Made by a program: the position numbers and the translations under genes. The notes beneath the pieces were generated by a model. It ran no database searches. It was given only the letters and a program-made list of their open reading frames with translations, and was not told the DNA's origin. A stretch of 64,000 nt of DNA from Lycocorax pyrrhopterus obiensis (Eukaryota > Chordata > Aves > Passeriformes > Paradisaeidae), in contig JACSVZ010000002.1 in assembly GCA_014706295.1 (NCBI GenBank), forward strand, positions 17,406,494-17,470,493, in the 5' to 3' direction. Of the stretch, positions 1-11,330 are shown in pieces; position 1 is the first letter of the stretch; each line of letters opens with the position of its first letter.

Positions 1-385
1 TGGAAGGTATCCGACTACAATCCTGCAAGTATTCCAAGGCAGGGTCAGAAAGGGATAACAAGGCAGTCCCAGGCCCGAGATGCTGAGTGGCCAGACGGTA
101 TTGACACAGTCAAACAGCAGCACAGCCCACAGCAAACACTGTGCACCAAGGTGGGGAAGAATTTTAATGAGCAATTTCAGTCTCATATATGCTATGAAAA
201 AAGGACTTGGCATTGTTCCCAATAACAGTGCCCTCTAGATTAGAGACTAAATCACAGCATCCTCAGGGGAGGATGAAAAGAGATAGCAATAGAGTGTCTT
301 TCTTTTTTTCTTTGATCCTGATGTACAAAAAGCAACGTGTGCATGCATAAGAGCAGTGTTGGAGTAAAATGAGCAAGCTGAAGAA
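1..385. other. Intergenic, nothing recognised
   Basis: Ordinary AT-rich sequence at the window edge. I see no exon, RNA gene or recognisable repeat family before the microsatellite that follows. Confidence 0.5.
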
Positions 386-460
386 TAAAATAAAATAAAA
401 TAAAATAAAATAAAATAAAATAAAATAAAATAAAATAAAATAAAATAAAATAAAATAAAA
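386..460. repeat. (TAAAA)15 pentanucleotide microsatellite
   Basis: Fifteen uninterrupted copies of TAAAA. Read on the other strand it gives a spurious Phe/Leu/Tyr-rich reading frame. A perfect tract of this length is usually length-polymorphic. The preceding 20 bases are not repeat-like, so it is not obviously the tail of a LINE or SINE. Confidence 0.97.
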
Positions 461-840
461 GTAGTGAACTAAAATAGAACCACAATAAAGTAATGTTAGC
501 TGATTTTAAGGCATTAACCCAAAGTTTTATGAACACTTATAGCAGGTCGTGCACTCTTAGGTAAACAGTAACTTATTTAGCAAGTAGGGTCCTTTTAAAA
601 GATGATTTTCTGATATCTTCAGAAGGACCGACGCCCCAGTTCTCTCAGACGAGGCAGATGTACCAAAGCAAGTAATATCCTTTGCCATGACAGGTTCTGC
701 CCTCCAAAACATCACGGAGGAATCGGCATACACAGGGAAGGCAAAAGGAACAAAACGCTCTTTAGGCATCAGGAGGCACCAAAAAGCTCAGCTGTCCTCT
801 GCAAAATATCTGCAATATGTTATCAGCCCCGGGTAAATGA
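461..840. other. Intergenic, nothing recognised
   Basis: No gene or repeat seen. This is the AT-richer shoulder of the GC-rich block that follows. Confidence 0.4.
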
Positions 841-1110
841 GTCAGATGCTTCCCCCCGGAGCCATTGCACCGCAGGCGGGCTGGGAGCGGGGGCCCGGCA
901 GATGGCTGCTGGGGATGCCTTTCTGTCCGGAAAACCGGGATGAAAAGAGCCCAGCGACCCCTTAATGCCACACTCCCGGCCCCAGCCCGGCCCTGGCCCC
1001 GGCCCCAGCCCCAGCCCCAGCCCCAGCCCGGGCGGTGTCCGCTCCAGAGCTGCCTTTGCTTCCCGAGCGCAGCGCAGGCTGCCGCGCCGCCTCCCTGGCC
1101 TTCACCCTGC
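841..1110. other. Small GC-rich, CpG-containing block
   Basis: A local rise in GC and CpG content in an otherwise AT-rich region, with several GCGC-type CpG clusters near 1065-1090. It could be a weak promoter, an old degraded CpG island, or unassigned repeat-derived sequence. No exon with credible splice sites and no recognisable protein match is visible. The long open frame on the minus strand across 762-1514 is best explained by base composition. Confidence 0.4.
976..1032 (-). repeat. CCCCAG/CCCCGG hexanucleotide repeat with G-quadruplex potential
   Basis: On the plus strand five CCCC runs occur at 6-base spacing between 997 and 1024, with further CCC runs on both sides. The minus strand therefore reads as repeated GGGGCT/GGGGCC units. 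Four or more G4 runs with two-base loops satisfy the usual G-quadruplex pattern. The type is assigned from sequence only. Confidence 0.8.
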
Positions 1111-3820
1111 CTTAGGCTGCAAAAGTACGATGAGATAAGTCGGCAAAACTCCTGGAAAAGCCTACTAATACTACTGTGAGGCTGAGAGAGAAACGTGCCT
1201 GTTATTTCCGCAGCTCTGCACCACGCCGTGCCACGTAAGCCCTCCAGGAGAGCAGCATCTCCAGTTTTAGGAGCGATTGTGCTGCCTCGCGATTGTGGGC
1301 TCGGCCCCCTTTGGAGAGAAATTCCGCAGCCAAGCTGCAGAGCCAGGGAGGGCAAGTTTGCTTCATCTGTTACTGCCACAGCTTGTAAAAGGACAGATCC
1401 TCTTACTGCCGTGCCATTCGCTTCCACTTGATCCTCTTCATTATTTCTAACCAGCTTTTTATATATCAGTCCTGCAAAAAACGCTGAAATTGAGCACAGC
1501 GGAGACCTAGGCATGTACAGTGCTCACATCCAGGTAAAGATGTGCCTGTTAAACTGTGGATGGGTCTGTGTGGTTCTGGATGTGCAACCCAGCTCCTGTT
1601 CTCGTGCCTTCTGATAAGGGTCTTCAGCAACCCTGAGTGCACAACAAGATCATTATTTAGAGTGTCACCTGGCAGTGGACAGACACATTCACCCTTTCAA
1701 GCTTTCCTACCAAAATAATCAGGAATTGGAATGCTTGAAACCAACTAAGTCTTTGATAGTAAAGACTGCAAACTCTTTGTTTCCCCACCAACTTGGGAAT
1801 AGTAATATTTTTTTACCTATCTGGAGAGGTTATCATAATTTTTGAAAACATAGGGTAAATATTTTTCAAAAAAGGTTTTAAATTATTTGGGCTTTTTCTT
1901 TTACTTTTCCTCAGGTAGAGTCAAAAACCTTCACTATTTTATACATCAGTGGTTCCCCTCAGGTTTTTCACTTAAAAATCAAAAAGATTGAATTTTGCTT
2001 TGGTAGATTATTGCTATTATTTATTTATGCATTTTCCTATAAACAAGACTGACTGCTTAATGGAAAGTTGTCTCCTGTGTTTCTCAAAGAAGAAAGTAGC
2101 TGCTGTCTCAGAGGCAGCAATAATTGCTTGAATGGCAATGAATAATTGCTTGGTAACAGCCAGTGCAAGGCTTTCCTTTTCACTGGGAACCAGTTTCTGA
2201 TGCAGAGACTAATTAGCTACTGCCCAAAAGGAAAAGGAAGACTTGCAGAGCTGCTCCTGTGCTCTTATTCCCAGTGATTTGCAAGGCGTTTCCTGACACC
2301 TTCCAATCTCTGACCAACCTGAGTCCAAAGTCTTCCTTAGCATGTTTGCCTACCTGCTGTGTACCCTTCCTCTGTGACAGAATTTAAAATCACACTGCAC
2401 TTTCCCTGTCTCTAGAGCAAAATAAAATCCTGAACGCTCAGCTAGCATGGATGAGCTCATCCCGCTGGGCAAGGGGCTTTTTTTTTGTTAATCAGTGAGT
2501 GGTGGGGCTGTATTGCTGGGAGGCACTGCACTGTCACTTTGATCACTGTATTTGTAGCAAGATATAAGAGGTGGATGGGACAAAGAGACATGTGGCTCCA
2601 CTCTCTCCTCTGTGGGCCCCCCACAGCTCTGCTCACTCAAGGCTGTCATGCCAGGTTGACTTTGCCTTTGATACATCAGGAAATCAAGACTTTAGATCAA
2701 GTATCTCTCTGCTAGGTTCTAATACAATGCTCTCTGGAGGAAATGAAGACCTAGCTCATAGGGCTACATAGATACACATATGCTCAAGGTATTAGGAGGA
2801 AATTTCAGGAGTAACTTGTCTGTGATGATGTAATTAAATACTATATTATAAAGGGTATATATGCAGGGAAATTGAGCTAAGGCTGCCTTGGAAGGTATGA
2901 CTTAGTTATTTCTAGTAGCTGAATGACTTTGGAACTGTAGCACTTCTTTAGCCAAGGTTTTACATGCCCAATTAGTAGGGAATTTCGGTAGCTTCAATCA
3001 CAGACTTGACAAATATCTCCAGTGACCATGTCCCTTGTTGTCTTTCATCTTTATTACACACAGCAAGCATGAGGGAGATGGAAAGAGTGAATGAGAATTT
3101 TAATTGTTTTGGAAAGCATGATGTCCTGTTCATGTTCACATTTAGAGCACTTCTTGGGTAGCTATTTTAGGCTGTGTAAAACCATAATGAAAAGGTTAAG
3201 AGGGAATGTCATGGATAATTGTTTAAAAGTTAATAAATATTTAATAATTTTAAGCCTGCATTTTGCAATAATCCAATCTTGCTCCCGCTGGACTCCATGG
3301 TACTTTTGTGATTCCCTTGAAATGAATCAGGTTGCAGAGTTTCCATAAAGTAAAATCCAACACTTAATTAAACCCTTTATTCTGAAATTCCAGGGTCATC
3401 TTCAAAGACATACGGTAATACTACTCCCATACAGATGTAGATGCTAATATTACACAGTCAGTCACATAGTCAGGTGATGAACAAAACTAGAATAATTCAT
3501 AACCTGCTTAAATAAATGAACATCAACGAAGCTACAGGTTGTATTTACAATGGACAATTTGTAATTTTTATTATTTACAAGAGAAGTTCAGCTATTTCTT
3601 GCAATCCATTTTTAAATGCTGTTTGGAAACTGTATTCAGGTTTTTTTTCCCCAATAAAATATTACCTTATCTATATGCACTGTTAGCATATCTGTTTTTG
3701 CCTTCCCTAAATGCTCAAATCAGCTCCAGGGCTCTCAGCAGTGCAGGTACAACTACTCACTGCAGGGAGTGGTACCAGGCAGCTGTGGTATTGCAGCAAG
3801 GGAAGAGGGTGAAGTGGGCC
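1111..3820. other. Intergenic, no gene recognised
   Basis: AT-rich unique-looking sequence. The open frames here are short, lack flanking splice signals and resemble no family I know. Confidence 0.45.
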
Positions 3821-3866
3821 AGGACAGGATGGGACAGACAGGATGGGACAGACAGAATGGGACGGG
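3821..3866. repeat. 14-bp tandem repeat (GGGACAGACAGGAT), about 3 copies
   Basis: Two near-identical 14-base units lie at 3831-3844 and 3845-3858 and differ by one base. A partial unit precedes them and a degenerate one follows. It is a short minisatellite in a locally GC-richer patch and carries no coding signal. Confidence 0.8.
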
Positions 3867-6800
3867 GCAGCCAACACTGGCAGTGCTGGAAAGCAGGACC
3901 CAGAGCCCTGCCCTCACCCTGGGCATGACACCCTCAGCAGGGCAGCCGAGTTCCCCAATTTCCACACTGGGGAGGACGCATTTGTTTTGCTCCCCAACAG
4001 TCACACAGGTGGCATGTGGCCTCTCCTGAACCTCCAACTCAGGCCTGGTATCTGCAGATTTGTGAAAACCTTTGGTGAATCAGGAGTGAATTTTCCCAGT
4101 TTTCTCTAGAAGTGCCTGGCAAACACAGAAAATGCATTCACAGCTTCCATCTTCCAACACGGACTCTGAGCTACTGTATGTTGGGTCTTTTTTCCGTCAG
4201 GGCACCCATACCAGCACTTTGGTTTTAGGCATCTTACCAGCCCTCTAACACACTCGGATTTCCCTTGGACAGGTTGTGTACATCAATGGATGTTTGCTTT
4301 GCATCATTATTCTGGGTTCGGGTTCACAGATGAACATTGTTTGAACTTTTTGTGGCATAAAGGCACCCAGACTCCTTCTGAGAGCACAAAGATTTCTAGT
4401 AGTTACTTCATACTAAGCACTGCTGATTTTCTCTCACAGCAATGAGTTATTTTCCTTCTGCCTGATAATTCAAAGTGTTTCTTTTGGAAATTATGTTTTA
4501 AAAGACTCAGCAAACTGAAAATTAGAGGTGATTTTCTTTTATTTTTTTTAAATAAAAGCAACCAGCATTTCCAAAAATACCCTTGTTTATGTATCAACTG
4601 CAAGCCAGAAACTGCTCTTGAATTATCGCTGCTTGTAGGAAACTGCCTTAGCTTTACAGATACCAGAACAAAGTGCTTATTTTTGTTATCATGAAAGAAA
4701 AACTCATATGTCCTTCAGTCTGCCAGTATTTCAAAGCCCATCTAAAGCAGAGCAGCAGGTGTAGCAGTTTCTCACAGTCAGTGAAAAGAGTGATGATGAA
4801 TTGCATATATTGCCCCCAGATCTCTGCCCCTCCTCCAACAGCCAATCTTTCAGATTAGGCTGAACACAAACAGGGCTGCACAGGACCACCTGCTCTCCTT
4901 TGTGCTGCATAATATGTTCTCTTAGCTCAGATGTGCCTGGAAATGCAGTGAATCCAAGTTCAGAGGAGGCAACTAAGGGCAGTGGGGTATAATGGAGTGG
5001 GCTGCAGAAGAGGTAATTTATTTTCCAGTTGATAGACTGCTGTGAGTCTCTCTCCAAAATGTATCTTTTGCCTGTTTAGCAAATGCCCAGAAGTAAATGC
5101 TATTGTACACCATGCAATAACATTTCTGTCTTCAGCTTACACCAAACAGAGACAGGTTTCCTTAGACGAGTTTGGGCAGCAGCAGTTTCTACAGAGCAGA
5201 AGCTCACAATGTGACTAGGAAGCCTTTTTTTCCTGAGCACCTTTGTCTCTCTCTTGTGTACAAAATCCTACTTCTAAAGGTTCCCAAGTGATTTAACCAC
5301 GTGGGCAGTCCAGTTCACTGGATATATTTTTATATTTTATATCTAGTTCACACTTTGTAGCTTTGGAGACCTCTCAATAGTATCATGTCTCACTGCTACT
5401 TCGGAGTTAACATTCATGGGGTTTTTGTTGAACAGAAAATCATCCAAGTACAAAGTTTGTAGGCCAGATTGAGGCCATATCTTCCTCTGTAATAAACAGC
5501 TTTCAACATGACTGTAATTTTTTTCCAGTTAAAAGAAGCTCCTTTTTACGGCTACCTTCTTCTCCCTTGCTTTTTGCTTAATTATGAAACTAATGAAAAA
5601 CCTTCCATTTATTTGCAGCCATTGTACTCTCATCTGAAATTTTGCCAAAAACTCTAGAATGCTATTGCATTTCCCTTGTACACCATAACATTAATATCTT
5701 CAAATAATTCTCCTACATTAATGAGTTATGAACTTCCTTCTTAACACTACAACCACTTTCCTGTCTTCTGCCCCTGCCTCTTGGTTGATTCTCCATCACT
5801 TGTTTATTCCTCTCTTTAATTAAGAATACACTGAAGGAATTTCTTAACCACTTTAATTACCAAATCATATCTTTAGTTTCTCTGAATGTTACTATTTTCC
5901 AGCGTCTAAGGTTTTTCTTTAAATACCAGTTGGCAAATAGCAAGCATTGTTCATGCATTTGAAGCTATAGCTGAAATCCACACAATGTGGATATGACACA
6001 ATAAAAATTTGATTGGTATTGGTATTGATGGGTCTGATTGCAACTAGTGAATCAAATGCAACTTCCACTCTGTGCCAAAATGGATACTCTAACAAAATCA
6101 GAGATAAATCCTGTACCAAATCTGGTCCTCAGAACTGCCATTTCAGGGACAGCTAAATTGCCAAACATTTTGTGTTAGCATCTTTATTTAAAAACAAAGA
6201 AAACAATCAACAAATAACAAACCCAAACAAACAAAAACCCCCTCAGATTAAAATGTATGGAATCAAGGTATACTTGCAGTCCAGCTTAAATTGTCCAGGT
6301 CGTCTGTCTTGTCCAATGCCCTTCTCCTTGCTTAATTACCTGCCATCAGAAGTGAGATGAAGAGACTGGCATCAAGATACATGGTGCAGGTAGAAAGGAG
6401 CCTGGTCTGAAGGACATGAGAGACAAGGAGATGCAGCATCTCCAGTTTGGTCTGAGGAGTTGCAGAGCACATGCCAGAAGGCACACACATACTTCTTCCA
6501 TGTCCAAACCAAGTGAAAACCAACAGAAGTTCAGTAAGGCTTTGGCTGCATCTCAATGCCATCTATACAAATAGTACATCCAAACGTGAAGCCTAGGAAG
6601 GCTACTAGACACTCCCAAAATGAGATTATTTCTTTAATCAGAGGGATCTGAAGGCAGCAGAGAGTCTGCCATGTATAAATGTAGTGTGCTTCTGGAGACA
6701 GCTGCTGGCTTTGGCTGTGACAGCAAGGAGGGGAACCTCTGCCAGGGCCCAGCAGCTCTGGTGACTGCTGCAATTAGAAACCAGAGTTATTTTCACCTGG

Positions 6801-9800
6801 GTGCTTATATGTGCAGAACATTTTGGGCCCCTAGTCCCTACCCTGACCCTGGACACTCACATCAGGGCTGAGAATATTGTTCTTGCTCCTCCAGCCCTGG
6901 TGCCAAGCTGGGCACCTCTGTGGGTGGCCAGGGGATGGATGGTCACTGTAGCGCTCCAGGGCCACCACACCATGCCAGTGTGGACATTGGGGTCAAGAGC
7001 AGTGAGAGAACAGTACCACATGCCAAGAGTGCCTTCGGGGCTGTATGATTCACAAAGTGAAATGAGAGCAGTAAAGGGTATCAAGAGGCACTTTTGACCA
7101 GAGGCTGATCAGAGAAGCATCCTTCAGATGGGTCAGGAGGGAGCTGATGAGATGAGGATCCATATGGAAAAGGAAAAGGGAGAGGGGAAAAAAAGAGAAA
7201 AGCATATGAAGTGGTTTCTGTTGCTTTTTATTGGTGTTGCACACTTTATATTTAATAAGAAAGGTCTTTCATTCATGTCAAAGTACTCCAGTAAATCAGT
7301 TCAAGTCCTCATAGTTGCAGAGATGCCATCTTCTAAGTCTTTGCTTTCTCCCTCAGGTTTTTAGATTCCACGCCAGTATTTGTCCCCAATCCCCGAGAGT
7401 GTTCCCAGCTCAGCATGTTCAGTTCTGCCTGTTTTTACTTTTCTTATCTTGCATGGTTTCAGTTTACAAACTCTCAGAGCTCAGCGACAGCTTCCTCAGT
7501 GACAGTGAACCAAGGTCAGGCAACGGAGCTGCACAAAACCAGCCAAGGGTCAAGGCCAGCTGGAGCCCTGGGCTGCAGATGCCCTGAACCTGACAGCACA
7601 GCTCAGGTTAGTCGTGTGGTCCCTCTGTGACATCAAACTCGCACTGAGTAGGAAGGACAACTGCATGGGCCAGGTCCCATCTGGATGTGATGATGCAGCA
7701 GACCGGTACCCACAGGGATGCACATCTCTTTCAACACATGATCTGAGATGCATCAGTCAAGATGGCTCACAATGATCCAGCGAGCATGATATTCCATGCA
7801 CACAACAAACTGAAATACATATACAATCTGTATGCATGTACATTATATATACGTATGCATATACATAAAATCATACAATTTCAGATAAACAGACTGCTAA
7901 ACTATAAATGCTCATTCCATGTTAAACACAATTTTTGAGGGTTTAAATAAAATTTTTAATGCTTTCTTCCTCTTTTAGCTCAGAATTATTGCCAGACAAA
8001 AAGTAGAACCACTCCTCTCAGCGCCCCCCGCAAAAGCTGTTTCCCTGGTACCTAGCCTCACTGCAGCAGGCATCTACACAAATCTCTCAAGAAAACCACA
8101 GCTCCACTTTCATAGTAAGATTTTAAGGCTAGAGGAAGCCTTAGTCATGGCCATGGTTAAAGGAATTGTTTAAGTGGTCAGAATTTCAGTCTTGGGCTTT
8201 AATTTACAGATACTCAGCAGAATTGCGTCCAGCTTCTGAGTATTCACTGGATCTGATTTTTGCTACTCTTTCCCCCCCATTTTTTACTTTCTACATAGTG
8301 AGTCTGATTTTTAAAACTTTTGTGTCATTCATTTATGAATTTGGGTAGGAGTAAGGTGGGGGAAAAAAACCCCAGCATCCCCATATCAAGTTGAAATGTT
8401 GCAAAAATCACGACTTTCAAGCTTTCTGAGAAAGATATAAACTTATCAAATATCTGCACACATACATATGCACCTCTTCTCCTCTTAGGTGAAGTTATAA
8501 CAACAAATTAATGTTTTCTGGTTTTCCTTTCCACTGAAAATTGTTGCATACATACACTTTTCCTTCCAGACAGAACTCATGGCAGTTTTTAAAACCCTGC
8601 TGACAGAACTAGAGTGACAACAGTGTCACAACACAGAATGACAACACAGTTCACAGAACTTAAGTGTGAACATTTCAAAGGGTACTTGATTCCAAAAGGA
8701 AAATAAAACTCTTGATTTGCAGTCCAAGTATTAGCCTGAAAGGGACTTAATTACATTAACTACAAAATTCTTATTACAAGATTTAAAAAAAAAATTATGA
8801 TTCTGGTATTTTGAGTTGTAATATAAAGTGAAATTTATCCTACAAAGACTGATTTAATTTGAAAAGGCTTAGAGAATTAAAAAATAGTTATGCTAAAATG
8901 ACTTTATGATAATGGGTGGTGGTGAAGAATTTGAGTGCGTAACAGAGACATCTGCTTTGCAAGCAAAAAAAATTACCAAGGTGGTCTCAATGACACTCCA
9001 AATATTGCTTATTTCTTCTGTCTATCCTCTAAAACCAGATCTACACACAGCATCATCCCTAACAACATCTTTTACAGCTATCAAAAAAGGAAAAAGGAAA
9101 GGCAATGTACAGAAGGGAATTTAGGAACACAGGACTGGCCAATTGTTTCTGGGGAACTGGAGATAAATGCATAATAGAATTGCTTTCATAAGGTGATCAA
9201 AATACGTCTTAAATTAAAGTGACAGGAAACTCATTGGAGGAGAGTTAAGGGACATTGGAGGTTAAAGAGACCAATTTTTGTCTTTTTGGTCCTTACCCAC
9301 ACAGCCATAAGGCACAATAATTCATCAGTTGCCCAGCTGCACAATTACTTTTAAGCTGTTCCACTTAAATGTAAGTTGATTTATGAAGCAGATCATGCAA
9401 TTAATACATGGAAAAAACACCTCATAAATGAAGATGATGCTTCTGCTGCCCCTGAACTCACCAAAGAGTCACCACCACGGGAGGTGAGAGATCCACTCTT
9501 CACCCTGAGGCTTAGCACAACAAGCTAAGTGCTCACAGAACGCAAATTTTATTTTGGACAGATTTTAAAAAAAAGTGATTTATATTTCTTCCATCAGCTG
9601 TCAGCTGAGCCTTGCAAAAATGAGTAACAATTTGTTTGATATTGGGCACTACGAAAATCTTAGTAGTTTGTGAAGTAGTTTTCAACTAGCTTTTATACTG
9701 GCTCTATACAGTACTGAAAAGTTCACTTTGCACTCAATATCTTCCAGCTCAGCTTCATCACTGTATTTTGAACAGGGGTGGACTGGGTATTAGGTTTGAT

Positions 9801-11330
9801 TTGTCTTTAGTAAAGTAATTCTAGTGTCAGGCCAAAGTAATACAGTGGATAACTCTGTTTTGCATTCAGATCCCTCTGAGAAGGAAGGGATCTAGACTTA
9901 TAACTATCTCTTTTCACAATAATATAAATGCAAAAGAAAGTAAGAACTTTACCACCAGTGACCCAGGAGCACAACGAACAGAGATGTTGGCAATTCAGGT
10001 GCTGCACACTTCCTGGAATCAGGACTTAAAAGCTAGATTTAACAGTTTGAAAATGTAACATCTTTTTGCCTTTTGTAAAGGAAGTGAGGACAGTTCTTCT
10101 GTTTTCAGAAATCATCAGTGTATCTTCAGCACCCAATATAATTTCAGAGAATCCAGCATATTCTTTTGATAACAGATAAAGTAAAATCATACAGTTTGGA
10201 AGTATATTAAATATTTAAGTATCTGATAATTTTCTAAAATATGTAGTTGTAGATTTCTGAGACTGAGGAAGTGAAAGGGAGAGACTGAAAGAGATTATGT
10301 GACTAACTTGGGGAAGCAAACCTCCATGTTGAATAATGACTCTTTGTCTTCCACCAATTTAAAACCTACATGGAAGTACTTCATAAATTTAACATTTTCA
10401 ATAGGCAGACCTGGTCATCTGTTGAAGGTACACAACTCCAAAGTTTCTTTGGAGTACAATCATTCCAGAAAAGTCTTTCATCAAAAAATGTAATCCAGAG
10501 TGACACATCACTTACAGCAATAAAATCACCTGCATGAGCAAACACAGCTTCTGTCAGTAACTGTGCTTCCTTGCACTACGCATAAGTTTGTTACATATGG
10601 GAAGTGATAGTACTTGTGGTTACAGTTCCCAGTATCAAATTTTCCTTTCCCAGTTCACACTTACTCATACCTATGCTTATCCAGCAGCAGTTACATAAGA
10701 TGCAATTCCAAACATTTAGAATCCACCTCATGCAAGCAATAAACCGCATCAAATTAGCCCCTGACGTGCTTTGTACTAGCAAAGCAATTTCCAGATCCAT
10801 CATGAAGTATCAGGACTATTATTTGTCTGCAGTCAGTACAGCCATTTTTTCTGACAGTGTTACCTGCAAGTGCTTGTTTATATGAACTTACCACCCCTGT
10901 CACATAACTGAGAGACCCTCAGGCAAAAGGACAAATTCAGCATAATTTCTTTCCCCCATTTCTGGGAGTTGGAGTACGTATCCATCTGTTCCGACATCAT
11001 GAGATATCCCAGAAGCAACATCAGCGATGCTCCAGACAACTGATTTCTCCTGCTGATGTCCATCACACCCTACACATTACAGTGTTTTTGGGGACCCTGA
11101 ACCCTGCCATTACCTTGACTAACCTGTTCCCTTGTATAGCTGTGTACAGTTCTATCTACAGACCATCCTTCACAATAAGCCCTTTCCACATGGCAGCCAT
11201 CAGAGCAGAGAATGTTGCTTTCCATTTTTTTTGTACATTTGTTTTTCCTAAACCTCCTCTGTGAGACAGGCTTCTTGCTTTTCTCAGAAGAATGTTGCCC
11301 CCATCTACTCACCTACTGCTATGCCTAACT
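3867..11330. other. Intergenic, no gene recognised
   Basis: Mixed AT-rich sequence with locally GC-richer stretches, for example around 6370-7160 and 7380-7760. No open frame has a recognisable domain or a good splice-site frame. An AT/TGTA-rich microsatellite-like patch lies near 7805-7870. In human the gene beyond THNSL1 on this side is GPR158; none of its coding sequence is visible here. Confidence 0.45.

Noticed and set aside
252..536. Phe/Leu/Tyr-rich 94-codon frame, minus strand
   Set aside because: It is the translation of the (TAAAA)n microsatellite.
762..1514. 250-codon open frame, minus strand
   Set aside because: It owes its length to a GC-rich block and a hexanucleotide repeat (Gly-Trp repeats). 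It has no domain, no splice context and does not resemble GPR158, the gene expected on this side.
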